From positions 219,172,066 to 219,236,065 of the forward strand of contig NC_073313.1 of the NCBI RefSeq assembly GCF_027595985.1: a stretch of DNA of 64,000 nt, given 5' to 3'. The position numbers and the translations under genes were made by a program. The notes under the pieces were generated by a model, which worked only from the letters and a program-made list of their open reading frames with translations, was not told where the DNA came from and did not search any database. Shown piece by piece: positions 45,245 to 57,436 of the stretch (the first letter of the stretch is position 1; the number at the start of each line of letters is the position of its first letter). This DNA is from Sorex araneus. Its lineage: Eukaryota > Chordata > Mammalia > Eulipotyphla > Soricidae.

Positions 45245-45905
45245 TACAATGGTATTATTGTTCATGTCTTTATTGTAGAAAATTACCAGATTGTTCTTCA
45301 CCCATACCAAAGTGCCCCAAATCCTTATGTGCTCTCTATCCCTATCCTAATTTCCAACTCTTTGCTCCACCTCCCTCTCTTGCCAACCTTCGTTCTCAGT
45401 GTTCAAGATTTGTTTTTATTGGCCATTCTTCCTTCCTTCCTTCCTTCCTTCCTTCCTTCCTTCCTTCCTTCCTTCCTTCCTTCCTTCCTTCCTTCCTTCC
45501 TTCCTTCCTTCCTTCCTTCCTTCCTTCCTTCCTTCCTTCCTTCCTTCCTCCCTTCCTTTCTTATATTCATATGAATGAGGTAATCTGACATTTGGCCTTT
45601 TTCTTAGTTATCTTTCTCATGTAAGATGATACTTTCTAGAACCATCCAAGTTAATTAAATCATTTTTGAGAGCTGAATAGTATTCTCTTGCATCTGTATA
45701 CTACAATTCCTTTAGCCACTAATGTGTCATTGGGCATGTTGCTTTACATCATGGCAATCATGCTACAAAAGAGATTGGTGTGCATCTTTTTTAATCAATG
45801 CTTTTATATCTTCAGAAAAAAATGTCAAGGGGAAGAATTGTTAAGTAATTCTCTCAAAATTCTTGAAAAAATTATTTTAATGGAGATATTCCTAACTTGG
45901 ATTAA
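45245..45905 (-). mobile_element. Diverged old L1 3' region split by a CTTC array
   Basis: 'agatgatactttctagaaccatccaagtt', 'gagagctgaatagtattctcttgcatctgtatacta', 'gggcatgttgctttacatcatggcaatcatgct' and 'gtgtgcatcttttttaatcaatgctttt' are complements of the familiar L1 end region. Left part less certain. Confidence 0.5.
45427..45560. repeat. (CTTC)n microsatellite, about 33 units
   Basis: Almost perfect tetranucleotide run over 130 bp, broken only near the right end ('ctcccttcc'). The P-S-F-L and K-E-G-R frames are artefacts. Confidence 0.98.
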
Positions 45906-46031
45906 ATAGGACAGAGAAGATATGAAATAGAAAGAAACTATAAGACGATAAAAATTCTACTGACTGTAAGCATGTTAATAAAACAACTCAGCTTCAAATA
46001 TGCAATAGCCTTTTTGCAAAAAATAAAATGG

Positions 46032-46205
46032 AGGACTGGAGTGATAGCACAGCAGGTAGGGCGTTTGCCTTGCATGTGGCTGACTCAGGTTCGATTCCCA
46101 GCCTCCCATATGGTCCCCCGAGAACCGCCAAGAGTAATTTCTGAGTGCAAAGTTGGGAGAAACCCCTGTGTATCACTGAGTGTGACCCAAAAAGCAAAAA
46201 ATAAA
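46032..46205 (+). mobile_element. SOR-type SINE, short form
   Basis: 'aggactggagtgatagcacagcaggtagggcgtttgcc', perfect box B 'ggttcgattcc', 'gtgacccaaaaagcaaaaa' tail. 'taaaatgg' before and 'ttaaatgg' after are a possible TSD. Confidence 0.95.
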
Positions 46206-46214
46206 TTAATCAAT

Positions 46215-46940
46215 TAAATTAAATGGGTCAAAAATAGGAACTATTCTTCTAGATATTTCAATTTCAAAGTATTTTTCTTACAGTTAGCTTAGCCATGTTT
46301 GAAACTGCAATTATTTTCAATTTAAAAAACCAAATTTTTCTTTAATTCTTAACAATTATTTATCATTATTATTTAAAATGGACTGTTTTTCATTAATTCT
46401 GAAATGTGTATACATACGCATATTTACAAAAAATAAATACTTATTATTAAGTACAATAAATTTTGAATATTTATAGCCATTATGTATGTATACAGTTTTT
46501 ATTTCTCTATTATTTATAAATAACACATATCTAACACAATTTAGGATTTAGAAAATTGACATTTGTTTTTGACTATTTAGTGTATTATTGATAAGCAATT
46601 TGATACAATTTCCAATGTTGATTACATAAGCTCTTTTTAACTGTGTCATTTTGCCAGGAACCAAAGGTCCTATATTTAACTTAATAGATTAATTTAAGCA
46701 GTGTGTCTTCTCATTCAAAATTAAAATTCCTAATTAGTTCTTGGCTACTTCAAATTATAATTACCAAGATTTTTCCCTCTAGGGTTAGAATGTTTTGACT
46801 GGTTGAAATTTAAAAAAATATATATATGCGCAGGTGAATTTGACCTTGTACTTTTGTCTGATCTGTTTAAAGTCTGTTTTTCGCTGCAGCTTGAGATTAC
46901 TTTAGATCTTTTGATGTCTATTTTTTCATTTTTAGTTTGT
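46215..46940. other. AT-rich unassigned sequence
   Basis: Nothing recognised. Confidence 0.4.
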
Positions 46941-46944
46941 TTGT

Positions 46945-47115
46945 TTATTTATTTATGGTTTGTGGGCTGTACCTGGCGGTGCCCAGGGTTTACTCCTGGA
47001 TCTGTACTCAGAGATCACAAGTAGGAAGTTCTAGGACCATATGGGGTGCCAGGAATTGAGTCCCGGGGGCTGCGTGAAAGACAAACACCCTACATGCTGT
47101 ACTATTGTCCATCTG
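46945..47115 (-). mobile_element. Diverged SOR-type SINE
   Basis: 'gtttgtgggctgtacctggcggtgccc', 'ggaccatatggggtgccaggaattgagtcccgg' and 'gctgtactattgtcc'. Confidence 0.72.
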
Positions 47116-47119
47116 TCTC

Positions 47120-49170
47120 TTGTTGGTTCAAAAGATCACCTCAATACCCCATTTTTTATTAACATACTTTCTTTGTTTTGATTGTAAGTGGTTGCAAACT
47201 ATTGGCAAGGGTTGAATTCAACCCCAGTTCAGGCTAGATATTATTTGCTATATATGGAAAGTTTTAAAAATTATGTTTGAATGTTTAACAAAATGCATCC
47301 CATTAACACTTCTTAATATAATTTTCATTACCTATCTTGCCCATAAGCACAACAGAAATTGCACTATATGGATTGGATAGAAAATCCTACTATGTCAGTT
47401 TAAGATATACAAATGAGAGGGAATAAACTTTCCAAGCATTTTCACGATAGCCTCATTTTTAATAAAAATAAGGTTGCATTTGAACTGAGGGGACAAAACC
47501 TACATCCTTCTTTAGATTACATATTTAGACTATAGTGCTATGGACAAACCCCATTCCACCAGTCTATGTCTTGTAGCCACTAAAGATTTAGATAATTCTA
47601 ACATTATTTGGAAAGCCTTAGTGTATGTAATTTGTTGTATTTAACAAAATCCCTAGATTATTCTTTGGCACTATAGAGTTAATGTCACAATGAATCAGAG
47701 TCTATCCCAAATAGTTTATCTCACTCTGACTTTAAATGAAATAGGGTTAATTCCATTTGATTCACCAATAATTATTTTAAGTTAGTCCAAGATTTTAGAG
47801 TCTCTACTAAGTGAATAGAGGCAAAATAACATTTTTCATTCAAGCAAATATTTACCAAATTCTTTTAATAAGTTTATTTTGCTACATACATTTTAATAGT
47901 ACAAATAACTCATTTTAGGAAGTATTTTCTAGAAACTTGATATTGAAATAAAATGTATTTCTATAATCAAAGGTCTATCTTTGTACTATATCATTTCCGC
48001 TAAGAAAAGATAAATTGGTTTAATTATTTTTTCTTTCTCTTAGGATTTAAGTAACCAAAGACGTAATTATCTAGGATATAAGCTTAATTAGCAATTACTA
48101 AAATAATAATCAATTAAAATTTATAATGTGGATTTTGAAGTTGAGGTTTTATGGCATGTAAACTGAAAATAACCACCAAATGCTTTCTGCATACAAATAA
48201 CTGAATATTATATATTTCCTGTCTTCTATCATAGAATAGTTAAAATAAAAATTTGAAGCTGAAAATTCACTCTTTTATCCTCCCTGGTGTTAAAGCAGAA
48301 AATGAATATTGAACATTGAATTCTTTTGGAGTATGGGAGTTTATCTTCTGAGGGAATTTGAATTTCTTCATAAATGTTCTGAGCACATCTGGCATATAGG
48401 ATAAGTAAAATGATAAGTCATTAGACAAACGACAAGAAGTCATAATGGAGCATGTGCCCGTGCATGAATTTGGGGACAGCACCCTAGGGGAGTGTAAAGC
48501 ATGTTTTGCTTCCTACTTTAATTTGTCCTACATTATTTGTTAAGCAAACAAGAGTATTGGAAGTGTGCTTGTCTGATTGTGCCAAGCTGCAATCATGCAC
48601 TTCACCCATTCTTTTCAGTCCACCACTTTCAGAAAGTTGTGATACAGAAGAGCTGGCTGCAATGCTAAGGTAGATCTGGCATAATCAGAAAGGGTTATGA
48701 ACTACAAAAATGTCAATTCCAGATGCTGAGCTGAAAGAATATATAGGTATGGGGAAAATGTAATTGAAAGTAATAAAAAAAATTAACAAGACAAACATTA
48801 AACCGTACTCTTAGATATCTAGGTAAGTAACTGTGCTCTTAAATACATAACAGGTAGTTTTTACAAATATTAATGTAAATATAATGATAGAAACATGAGT
48901 GTGATAGGAGATAAACTTGTAGACCAGAAATAAAAATCCTGTCATCTATAAGGGAAAATTATTTGTCATATAACATCTTAAATTTGTAACAGGATAGAAT
49001 TATAACCTGAGCCTCATGACCCTTGGTTTAATCACTCTTTCCACTGAAGCAAGCTACCTACCTCTTATTATATCCTATTTATTACCAGTATCAATCACAT
49101 TATGACACTTTCAACATTTTAACTATTTTCTTAAAATCTTTGCATACTAAGTTCAAAGTATCTATATATT
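47120..49170. other. AT-rich sequence without a recognised feature
   Basis: About 2 kb, the longest stretch without any recognised repeat in the right half. A 71-codon minus frame at 48267-48482 has mixed composition but no domain I can name. A candidate unique or conserved non-coding stretch. Confidence 0.4.
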
Positions 49171-49182
49171 GTTAATATAGTA

Positions 49183-49436
49183 GCACTGGCTGTAGCCCTG
49201 TCGCCCTGTTGTTCATCAATTTGCTCCAGTGGTCACCAGTAATGTGTCCATTGTGAGACTTGTTGTTACTGTTTTTGGCATATTGAATATGCTTCAGATA
49301 GCTTGCAAGGCTCTGCTGTGCGGGCGGGATACTCTTGATAGCTTGCCGGGCTCTCTCAGAGGGACAGAGGAACAGAACCCGGGTTGGCTGCGTGCAAGGT
49401 AAATGCCCCACCCCACTGTGCTATTGATCCATCCTA
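49183..49436 (-). mobile_element. Long SOR-type SINE with RTE-derived tail
   Basis: TSD 'ttaatatagta' (49172-49182) and 'ttagtatagta' (49437-49447). Tail complement 'gccctgtcgccctgttgttcatcaatttgctccag', body, box B complement 'ggaacagaaccc', head end 'gctattgatccatcc'. Confidence 0.95.
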
Positions 49437-49578
49437 TTAGTATAGTAAAAAAAAAATTATAATTTTCATTAAATTTCTCACTTTATTAAATAATGCATGA
49501 TAGCAAATTTAAGTTCTTTAAGATAAATAATAATATATATTGTTTCCTTTCTTTCAAAATTATTTCTTCTATTATTTA

Positions 49579-49763
49579 CTTAATTAATTAATTAAATTTT
49601 TTTCTCTATGGGTCACACCCAGTGATGCACAGGGGTTACTCCTGGCTCTGCACTAGGAATTACTCCATGTACTCAGGGGACCATATGGCATGCTGGGAAT
49701 TGAACCCGAGTTGGCCGCGTGCAAGGCAAATGCCCTACCTGCTGTGCTATGGCTCCAGCCTCT
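49579..49763 (-). mobile_element. SOR-type SINE, short form, with TSD
   Basis: TSD 'cttctattattta' (49566-49578) and 'cctctattattta' (49764-49776). The insert opens with an AATT-rich run in place of a pure T run, then 'tatgggtcacacccagtgatgcacagggg' to 'gctatggctccagcc'. Confidence 0.95.
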
Positions 49764-49779
49764 CCTCTATTATTTAAAT

Positions 49780-50720
49780 CCAACGATATCTGTCTTATTT
49801 TTTCCAATTTATTTCACCTTTTAGGAAAAATACCATTCAGCACACTCCTAAAATCTAACTTTTTAAAGAAAACAGAAAATGTAACGCTCAATTGCATCCA
49901 AGGCTACTACTGTAGCCTCTCAGAGTTTTTTTTTGCTTCCCCCAATGCAGAAGGCAGTGTCACCACTTGGGGAAGACTTTCATTATGAGAAAATTAAAGC
50001 ATATATGGTACATAACAACTGTCATGTCCTCCCAAATGGAATAATCTAACATCAAGTAAGTAATCTAATTATTAAGATATTTTACATTTGCATCCTCTTT
50101 CTTGACATTACTACCTGGAAGAAAACCTCATAACCAGAAAATCCTGGTGTCTATTTCCAAGTTTCACCTGGGATCTGGCATTAGATTAATTTGTTTGATT
50201 TTCTTATTCTTCATTTTTATCAATATAGATCAAATAATTCTGAAAGACAATTGCTCTCCTGAGCATACCGAATATTTTCCTTACCTTATGACTCTGACAT
50301 TCTTTATCTCTTCAACTGTAGAATCAAATAAAATTGTTAATTTAATGTATTTGTGACATTTCTTTGTCCAATAGTAGTATGACTTTAAAGTTTAGTATGA
50401 CTTTAAGGTAGTATGACTTTAAAATTTCCCTTTGTATAAATCATGAATTTATGATTTCTACAAAAGGAGAATTTGTGTTTATATATTTAAATATATAATG
50501 TATAGTTTAATTTGGTTTGTGTATAACAATTTTTTCATGTTTCAATTATTTTTGTTTAGTAATTAATTTTCTGATCAATTAAAAATATATAGCAAAATGA
50601 AGAGAAGGTATAAAACTTCCAATCTCCTGCTTCCCATAAAGAGTTACCTAAGCCTTCTCATTTCTACTCACTCATTCCAGTTCTTTCTAGTATTAAAGAT
50701 ATTTTTTTATTATCATATAA
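49780..50720. other. AT-rich sequence with a small tandem motif
   Basis: 'tagtatgactttaa' occurs three times at 50375, 50393 and 50409. Otherwise nothing recognised. Confidence 0.5.
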
Positions 50721-50735
50721 ATGCAAATAAAAATT

Positions 50736-50980
50736 ACTGTCACTGTCATCCTGTTGCTCATCGATTTACTCGAGCGGGCATGAGTAATGTCTCCATTGTG
50801 AGAGTTGTTGTTACTAGTTTTGGCATATCGAATACACCAGGACTAGCTTGCCAGGCTCTGCTGTACCGACTAGATACTCTCGGTAGTTTGCCGAGCTCTC
50901 TGAGAGGGGCGGAGGAATCAAATCCAGGTCAGCTGTGTGCAAGGCAAGCGCCCTACCCACTGTACTATCGCTCCAGCCCA
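50736..50980 (-). mobile_element. Long SOR-type SINE with RTE-derived tail
   Basis: TSD 'caaataaaaat' (50724-50734 and 50981-50991). Opens 'actgtcactgtcatcctgttgctcatcgatttactcgagc', body 'ccaggactagcttgccaggctctgctg', head end 'tactatcgctccagccca'. Confidence 0.95.
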
Positions 50981-50994
50981 CAAATAAAAATAGA

Positions 50995-51580
50995 GTTTAG
51001 ACTGATATTTTAACACTTTGTTTTTTAGTCTTTATTTCATAGTTTTCACTTTTTTAAACTATTTTAATAAAGATAAGAAACTTTCCATTGAAAAATAGCT
51101 TATTTTGCCATCCTTCATAATCGGCAATTGCATATACCATTATTCACATTTCCTCTTCACGTATTTTTAGAGGACATCATTATTCATGAATTTGTTCACT
51201 TTTCCTTCCTTTATCTTTAGTATACATTTTGTCCAGAGTTCCTTTCTTTCTCTGTTTTATCTTTCATGATCTCTTCTATTGATGTTATATAAGCAAGAAA
51301 TGCAGAAATTCTCTTTCCCCCTACTTCTTCTTTCTTCTTCTCCTCCTTCTCAATAGCATTCTCCTCCTTCTTCTCAATAGTAATGAAGATCAATAATATA
51401 GTATCAATAACAGTAAATAAGCATCAATAACAAAAATGCTATGTATGAACATACCACTAATATAGATAAACATCCCAGTAGAAAGTAAAAGCAGACTTTG
51501 AACAATTCACAATGAAAATATGCAAATAGTAATAGCATATACAAAAACACAACATCAGAGAAATAAAATTGAAATACCAC
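50995..51580. other. AT-rich sequence with a CT-rich patch
   Basis: At 51323-51380 a pyrimidine-rich stretch contains the repeat 'ctcctccttcttctcaatag' twice. Otherwise unassigned. Confidence 0.45.
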
Positions 51581-51584
51581 TCTG

Positions 51585-51690
51585 ATGTGCTTGTTCCTGG
51601 ACGTGTGCTCAGGGATCATTCCTTACAGGGTTGGGGGATCATATGTCTTTCCAGAATTAAACTCCCCGTGGCCACCTTAGCATATGTTAT
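51585..51690 (-). mobile_element. SINE scrap
   Basis: 'gtgtgctcagggatcattccttacagggttgggggatcatatg' resembles the reverse SINE body. Confidence 0.37.
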
Positions 51691-51694
51691 ACTA

Positions 51695-52075
51695 CTTTTC
51701 CCAACCGAGATACTAATTTCTAATTCAGTAAATGTGAACAAGCTATTATCTCTAAGAATACACAAAAGATATCATTTTCTAGTAAGATAGATAATTCAAA
51801 GAGCTTATTCTAGTAATTTCATACTTTTATAAATTTTTATTAAATCACAAGCTTGAAGCACAGCCGAAACAATTGAAGCCTGGAATCTGTTCCTTTCTCG
51901 CACTGGTCATTTCTTCTCAAAATTGTATACATTACATATATTTTGGGGAAATGTATGAGGCTATTATCAAAAGTCATAAAATCTATTGTAAGAAATATTT
52001 TTCAAGACATGATTTTTTTATATAAAGATATTTGCATAATTCTACAAAAATAGTTGTTTCAATGATTCCCAGACT
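51695..52075. other. AT-rich unassigned sequence
   Basis: Nothing recognised. Confidence 0.35.
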
Positions 52076-52077
52076 AT

Positions 52078-52440
52078 CATTTTTTTTATTAGTGAATCAC
52101 CGTGAGGTACTACTACAGACTTACAAACTTTCGTGCTTGTGCTTCAGTGATACAATGATCGAGTACCCATTCCTCCACCAGTGCCCATTTGACACCACCA
52201 TGGTCCCGGTGTCCCTCCCACCACCCCCACCCCATCCCCCCAACCCCACCCTGCCTCTGTGTCAGGGCATTCCCTTTTGCTCTCGCTATCTCCTTTTGGG
52301 TGTTGTGGTTTGCAGTAGAGGTATTAAGTGGTCATCATGTGCGGTCTACAGTCTACTTTCAGCCCACCTCTCCCATCCCGAGGAGGCCCTCCTAGCACCC
52401 TTTACTTGGTGGTCCCTTCTCTATCTGAGCTGCCTTCTTA
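52078..52440 (-). mobile_element. L1-type 3' tail, longer copy
   Basis: T-rich start, 'gtgaatcaccgtgaggtac', 'tttcgtgcttgtgcttcagtgatac', C-rich complement of the G tract (52205-52250), 'ctgcctctgtgtcagggcattcccttttgctctc', 'gttgtggtttgcagtagaggtattaagtggtcatcatgtgcgg' and 'gggaggccctcc'-like end. It matches 53890-54240 on the other strand along its whole length. Confidence 0.78.
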
Positions 52441-52679
52441 AATAAAGCAAATTTAAAACCTGCATTTCTAAAACTTAGACCCTCAGAAACAAAAAATACC
52501 AAATTTGAAATGAAGCCCACATACACATGGTGGAATGTTTAATTCTTAAAGGGTAAGGTTTCTCTGAACTTTACTCTTTCTCTCATTTAAATAAAACATT
52601 CACTTGGGTGAAGGGGAAGAGCATAACTGTTTGTGTTCAAGGAATACCTCTGCCTCAGTGTCAGCTTTACTCCGAATTT

Positions 52680-52770
52680 AGTATCCTATGGACCTTGTGG
52701 TACTGGGTATCAAACTGGGTCTTCAGCATTCAGCCATTTCCCTAGTCCTTTTGGATATCTCCCAGTCCCT
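52680..52770 (-). mobile_element. SINE scrap
   Basis: 'ggtactgggtatcaaactgggtcttcagcattcag' and 'tcccagtccc' suggest the box B and head of an old reverse copy. Confidence 0.3.
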
Positions 52771-52774
52771 CAGT

Positions 52775-53445
52775 TATTCTTTTATATCTGGTTGTTCCAC
52801 CAAGAAACAATATTTTAAACAGTTAAAATATGTTCTAAAACGTTTTATATGTGTTTTGAAAACTTTTAAAATTTTGAAATATATTTTCTAGTCCAGTTCA
52901 TATTGAAAACATTAACACTAATTTCTTGAGTCAGCAATTGAAAATGGTATCACTGTTATTTTGGGGGTAATGTTATTTAACTTATAAATAGTAGCTCTAG
53001 GGCTGTTTAGATCTTTAATAAGGCCAACCAAGAAAGAGAAATTGATCTAAAGAATTTTAGAAACTACAAAATGAAACAATTTGGCTGGGAGGAACATGCC
53101 TATTACATTTACAGAATGTATAAACTTCAATATTTGTACGTGAAAGCATTATAATCCAGTTTTTTCCCAAAATGATTAATATCACCCATCTCCAGATGGT
53201 ACAGAAAGGTAGCATTAGCCTCAAATATAATTGGAGGTACTTTTTAAAGGCAACATAGATTTCCAAGGTGCAGGCACTGAGTATATCATTTTTGTGACAA
53301 GAAGGCAATTGGCCAAATAGCTAGGAATCCTTTGGTCTAACCTCCTAATTTCTGAAAGATTCCAAACTGTATCACAAACAAAACTCCAGAGTTTGCTGTA
53401 TGTAGAAACTATATCCGAAAAAATGATTTAAAATGTTTCATTAGA
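52775..53445. other. AT-rich unassigned sequence
   Basis: Nothing recognised. Confidence 0.35.
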
Positions 53446-53449
53446 GACT

Positions 53450-53612
53450 AGAAACATAGTGCAGGCTTAAGGCTGTGACTTGTGTGTGCATGTGATTCCA
53501 GCTTGATCCATGGCATGAGCATCTCATATGGTTATGAAGGGCCACTTGGAGTGAACACTGAGCAGAGAGCTGGGAATAGCCCCTGTGAATCATCAGATGT
53601 GACCCAATACCC
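53450..53612 (+). mobile_element. Diverged SOR-type SINE
   Basis: 'catagtgcaggcttaagg', 'agcatctcatatggttatgaagg', 'gagcagagagctgggaatagcccctgtgaatcatcagatgtgaccc'. Confidence 0.62.
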
Positions 53613-53650
53613 CCCTCCCAGTATTGAGATAAATAAACAATTATATGACA

Positions 53651-53783
53651 AACATATACATAGCAGGAATACATAGCAGGAATGACTGGTATAGCAAACA
53701 TATACATAGCAAGAATACATAGCAGGAATGACTGGTATAGTAAATATATACATAGCAAGAATACATAGCAGGAATGACTGGTA
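53651..53783. repeat. 46-bp minisatellite, about 2.9 units
   Basis: Unit starting 'aacatatacatagca' at 53651, 53697 and 53743, each holding the inner doublet 'acatagca(g/a)gaat' and 'gaatgactggtat'. The few differences between units suggest recent expansion. Confidence 0.93.
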
Positions 53784-53889
53784 TCAAAAAAGGTAGGATT
53801 CAGAGGGAAATATAAACTACATTCACACCCAAGAGTAGTAGAGATTAGAACAGGAGGTCTGCCCCACAGCTTGGAAACTGGCCTCACAT

Positions 53890-54240
53890 CCTGGGGGAAA
53901 AGACAGCAGAAACAGATAAGGGAACACTTAGTAGAGAATGTTGGGAGGACTCACTTGGGTTGAAACCCGCATACCAAAAGTGAACTATAGACCGAACATG
54001 ATGGCCACTCAATACCTCTATTGCAAACTACAACATCCAACAGGAGAGAGAATAAAAGGCAATGCCCTGCCACAGAGGCAGGGTGGGGTGGTAGGGGTTG
54101 GGTGGTGGTAGTGGGAGGGATAATGGGAACATTGGTGGAGGAGAATGGGCACTGGTGGAGGGATGTAAACCAAATACAAACATGAAAGTTCATAAATTTG
54201 TAACTGTACCCCACAGTGATTTACTAATAAAAATTATTTT
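53890..54240 (+). mobile_element. L1-type 3' tail, best plus-strand copy
   Basis: Reference copy of the family: 'agagaatgttgggaggactcac', 'gaacatgatggccactcaatacctctattgcaaac', 'gccctgccacagaggcagg', a G/T-rich tract (54085-54120), 'gggataatgggaacattggtgg', 'gggcactggtggaggg' and 'gatttactaataaaaa'. G-rich tract, polyA signal and A end are the L1 3' UTR plan; linking it to the ORF2 copies here is inference, since no copy in the window joins ORF2 to this tail in order. Confidence 0.75.
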
Positions 54241-54345
54241 AAAAAGTACATTCAATGGAAGGGAATGATTGAGGACATTTTTTTACAGAATATCTACTAA
54301 GATAGTTTATATTTTAATTTTTTAAATTATAATGCAAACACTATA

Positions 54346-54555
54346 GGACTATAAAACAAAGCTCCAGGAAGAGAGTGATACAGAATGTCGCATGGCGAAG
54401 CCTGGCAAGCTACCCGTGGCATATTTGAGATGCCAAAAACAGTACCAATAATGGGCCTCATTTCCCTTACTCTGAACAATACAGAGATGAATGGAGACAT
54501 TACTGGTGCTCACCTGAGCAAAATCGATGAACAACGGGACAACAGTAATACAGTG
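54346..54555 (+). mobile_element. Non-autonomous RTE-derived element, TSD-bounded (210 bp)
   Basis: TSD 'aatgcaaacactata' (54331-54345) and 'aatgaaaacactata' (54556-54570), one difference. It starts at 'ggactataaaacaaagctcc', i.e. at the TATAAAA site of the 3038 copy, skips most of the body, then has 'gcctggcaagctacccgtggcatatt', 'gggcctcatttcccttactctgaa' and the RTE tail 'cgatgaacaacgggacaacagtaatacagtg'. Confidence 0.83.
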
Positions 54556-54759
54556 AATGAAAACACTATATCAAACAAAAAATATGGAATGTATAGTTTT
54601 AGTACCAACAGGCTTCAAAAGAATTTTTTTAACCATTAAATGTATTTAGTAAGTAGGGCAGTGTCATCAAATAAGAGTTTTTCCAAGTATTCTTTAATAT
54701 ATCTCTCTGTATAAGAACTTTGTATTTAATAACTTTTTTCCATTTTTAAAATTTATATT

Positions 54760-55050
54760 TTATATTTTTGAGGCACCATGAGAAGCAGAGTTACAAAGCT
54801 TATCATGGTCTGTTTTCAGTCAGTTATCCCTCCACTAGTGTACATTTTCCACCACCAATGTTCCCAGGTTCTCTCCCACCACCCTCCCCACAGCCTGAGA
54901 TGGCAGGCACTCTCCTTCCTCTCAGTTCTGTCTCTGTCTCTCCAAATTAGGGCATTGTGGTTTGCAATGCAGGTAGTGAAAGGTTATCTTTTTTGTTCCA
55001 TTACCTGCTTTCAGCATACTAAGATCTCTTTTAATAGGATCCTCATTATT
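54760..55050 (-). mobile_element. Diverged L1-type 3' tail
   Basis: 'gaggcaccatgagaagcagagttac', 'ccctccactagtgtacattttccaccaccaatg', 'gagatggcaggcactctccttcctctc' and 'gcattgtggtttgcaatgcaggtagtg' keep the family order. Confidence 0.62.
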
Positions 55051-55059
55051 TCTGAAACC

Positions 55060-56480
55060 ATACCAAAGAAGAAATTGTTCTCATGCTGTCCACTAAGTAG
55101 CTGAAAAGTTAACTAAACAAATAATAAAAGTTTCATAACTGTTAAGCTGTTTCCTGAAATAACCCTGCAATGTCAATGTAAACACTCATCTGGCAGAGAA
55201 AGATAAGGCTGTATTTTTAATTGGTACCAGTTCTGAGCACTTACGTTGGAACAGTTATACTATCAACTACATGAAGAGGTGCCAATTTTCTCTTAATTCG
55301 GTACTAGAAAGATAATAAAGACATTTATTACCACAGTCACTATATAAGCGTGTGTTTATTCTTTAAAATAATTGAAAAGAACAATCACATTTTATGATAA
55401 TTTCATTTATTATAACACGTGTATTTATTGAAACATTAGTTAATCTCAGCTCAATGCCACTTTGATTTTAATGAGCACAGTAGACTCAGGGTTACATGCT
55501 TGGATAGCATAAAGATCTTTATTCTCTAAAACTATTTGACTGTGTGGAAAATTAACAGAAAATGAGCTAAAACCTTAAGTCTCCCAGTAATCTAGTCTTG
55601 TTATTTTGGAAGGTAATTTAATTTTAATGCATTCTTACTTCTAAAAGCGTTCATCTAAATCCTATCTTCTTAAATTGTGTGAGTGAGTCAGGATCAGTTC
55701 CCATCCTGGATGTGTGGGTCATAAAAATGGGATTCAAGGAAAGGTTTCTGAATGTGCAATGACCAAAAATTTATTTATAAGTCCCAGTTGTGTGCCTAGG
55801 AGTCGCTCATTGTGTAGTGTCAGAGACTGAACCAGAGTCACACTTAGCAGCTGTATTCAAGGCCATGTGATGAATCTGTGGTGTCTTGGCAATACTTCTC
55901 TTGGGGCACTTTTCATAGAAAAAAAAGGATCTGATTTAAATGATGCCCTATAATATTTCAAATGCTTTCACTTTTCATAATCTTTTATTGAATTATAAAT
56001 ACTAATAATTCAGTATCTTGTGTGATCTTAAATCTTTTCTTAAACTCAAAATACACACATCAGGCATAATTAAAATAGATTTGAATGAAACGATATATTT
56101 GAAAGAAATTTTATAAAGTTTCACGTTAACTCTGAAGCACACTTTTATTCTATTGCTTTCTCTTTTGTTTCATCTCAAATATACTGCTTTTAGATCAGTG
56201 AGTTAATTTTATTAGATACTAACAATTGCTGATCCTCCACTTAGGCATGTGTATTATAATGTAGATTAATATGCCCTGTACTTTATTTAATTACAGATAT
56301 TGTTAAGTTTCATAAGCATCAATGTAGGAAGGCTGAAAAACCATAATTAAAATATTTTGTTATAGTTAAATTATGCAGCAAAATTTTCATTATAGGCTTT
56401 AATATATTTATATATGCATATATATTCATTAAATTTATGAGATAAAAGAGAAATTACAATCCATCATGCATTCTTTTTCT
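55060..56480. other. AT-rich sequence with one possible SINE scrap
   Basis: 55790-55890 ('gtgcctaggagtcgctcattgtg', 'gagactgaaccagagtc') may be a very old reverse SINE. The rest is unassigned. Confidence 0.4.
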
Positions 56481-56484
56481 TTCT

Positions 56485-56632
56485 TTTTTTGCTATGGGGG
56501 TCACACCCAGCAGTGCTCAGGGCCTACTCCTGATTGTGTGCTCAGGAGTCCTGTAACAGCTTCAGAGAGCGAACCACGTTGGCAGCAAAGAACCTATGTG
56601 CAAATGCCTTCTCCATATTATCTCTCCCACAT
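56485..56632 (-). mobile_element. Diverged SOR-type SINE
   Basis: 'tttttttgctatgggggtcacacccagcagtgctcagggcc' is clear; the box B half ('gagagcgaaccacgttggcagc') is diverged. Confidence 0.7.
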
Positions 56633-56639
56633 TCATCGG

Positions 56640-57178
56640 ACACTTTTTACTATCCCCTAGGTCATACTCTTAACACTTTACAGGGAAAAACAATAACTTA
56701 ATAATTTAACAGCAAATACAACATTTTTAATATGGGATGCTAAGAAAAACCTATTAGAAGGATTATAACTTAAGGGTCAATGAAAGACATAAAGGCAAAA
56801 AAAAATCTTAGAGATAGCCTAAAATAAATATTGACAATGTCCATTTTAGTAGCAACTTGGGGAGGTTATTCATCCACTCATTTACAGAAGGGATATATTT
56901 TTGAATACTACTGAAACTTTTCTACTAAGTGATAATTATTGGGAACAACTCTAGTTATTGAAGACTACAGTTTTTCATCTATTTTATGATGAGATAAACA
57001 AAACTGACAAGTACAACTCGACTCAGAATCCCAAGTTTGGTATTATTTTAAAGAGAAGGTAAGCACCCACCAAGATTCAAGTATACAAGATTTCCACTAA
57101 GTGAAATAAGTAATTGTCAACCAATAAATAAATAAATAAATAAAAACACTAATCTTATTATGAAAACTAACTGATCAG
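56640..57178. other. AT-rich unassigned sequence
   Basis: A short (AAAT)n run at 57123-57143; nothing else. Confidence 0.4.
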
Positions 57179-57192
57179 GACTTTCTATTGTC

Positions 57193-57436
57193 ACTGCCAC
57201 TGTCATCCCGTTGCTCATCGATTTGTTTGAGCAGGCACCAGTAATGTCTCTCATTGTGAGACTTATTGTTACTGTTTTTGGCATATCGAATACACCACGG
57301 GTAGCTTGCCAGGCTCTGCCACACAGGCGCAATACTCTCGGTAGCTTGCTGGGCTCTCCGAGAGGGGCAACAGAATCAAACACGGATCGGCTGCGTGAAA
57401 GGCGAAAGTCCTACCCCTGTGCTATCACTCCATCCC
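57193..57436 (-). mobile_element. Long SOR-type SINE with RTE-derived tail, complete
   Basis: Perfect 12-bp TSD 'ctttctattgtc' (57181-57192, 57437-57448). Tail complement 'actgccactgtcatcccgttgctcatcgatttg', body 'ccacgggtagcttgccaggctctgcc', 'gctctccgagaggggc', box B complement 'gaatcaaacac', head end 'gctatcactccatcccc'. Confidence 0.96.

Noticed and set aside
45329..45591. PSFLPSFL and KEGRKEGR frames
   Set aside because: Pure translation of the (CTTC)n array.
48267..48482. 71-codon minus frame as a small gene
   Set aside because: No initiation context, splice evidence or known domain; could be chance in AT-rich DNA.
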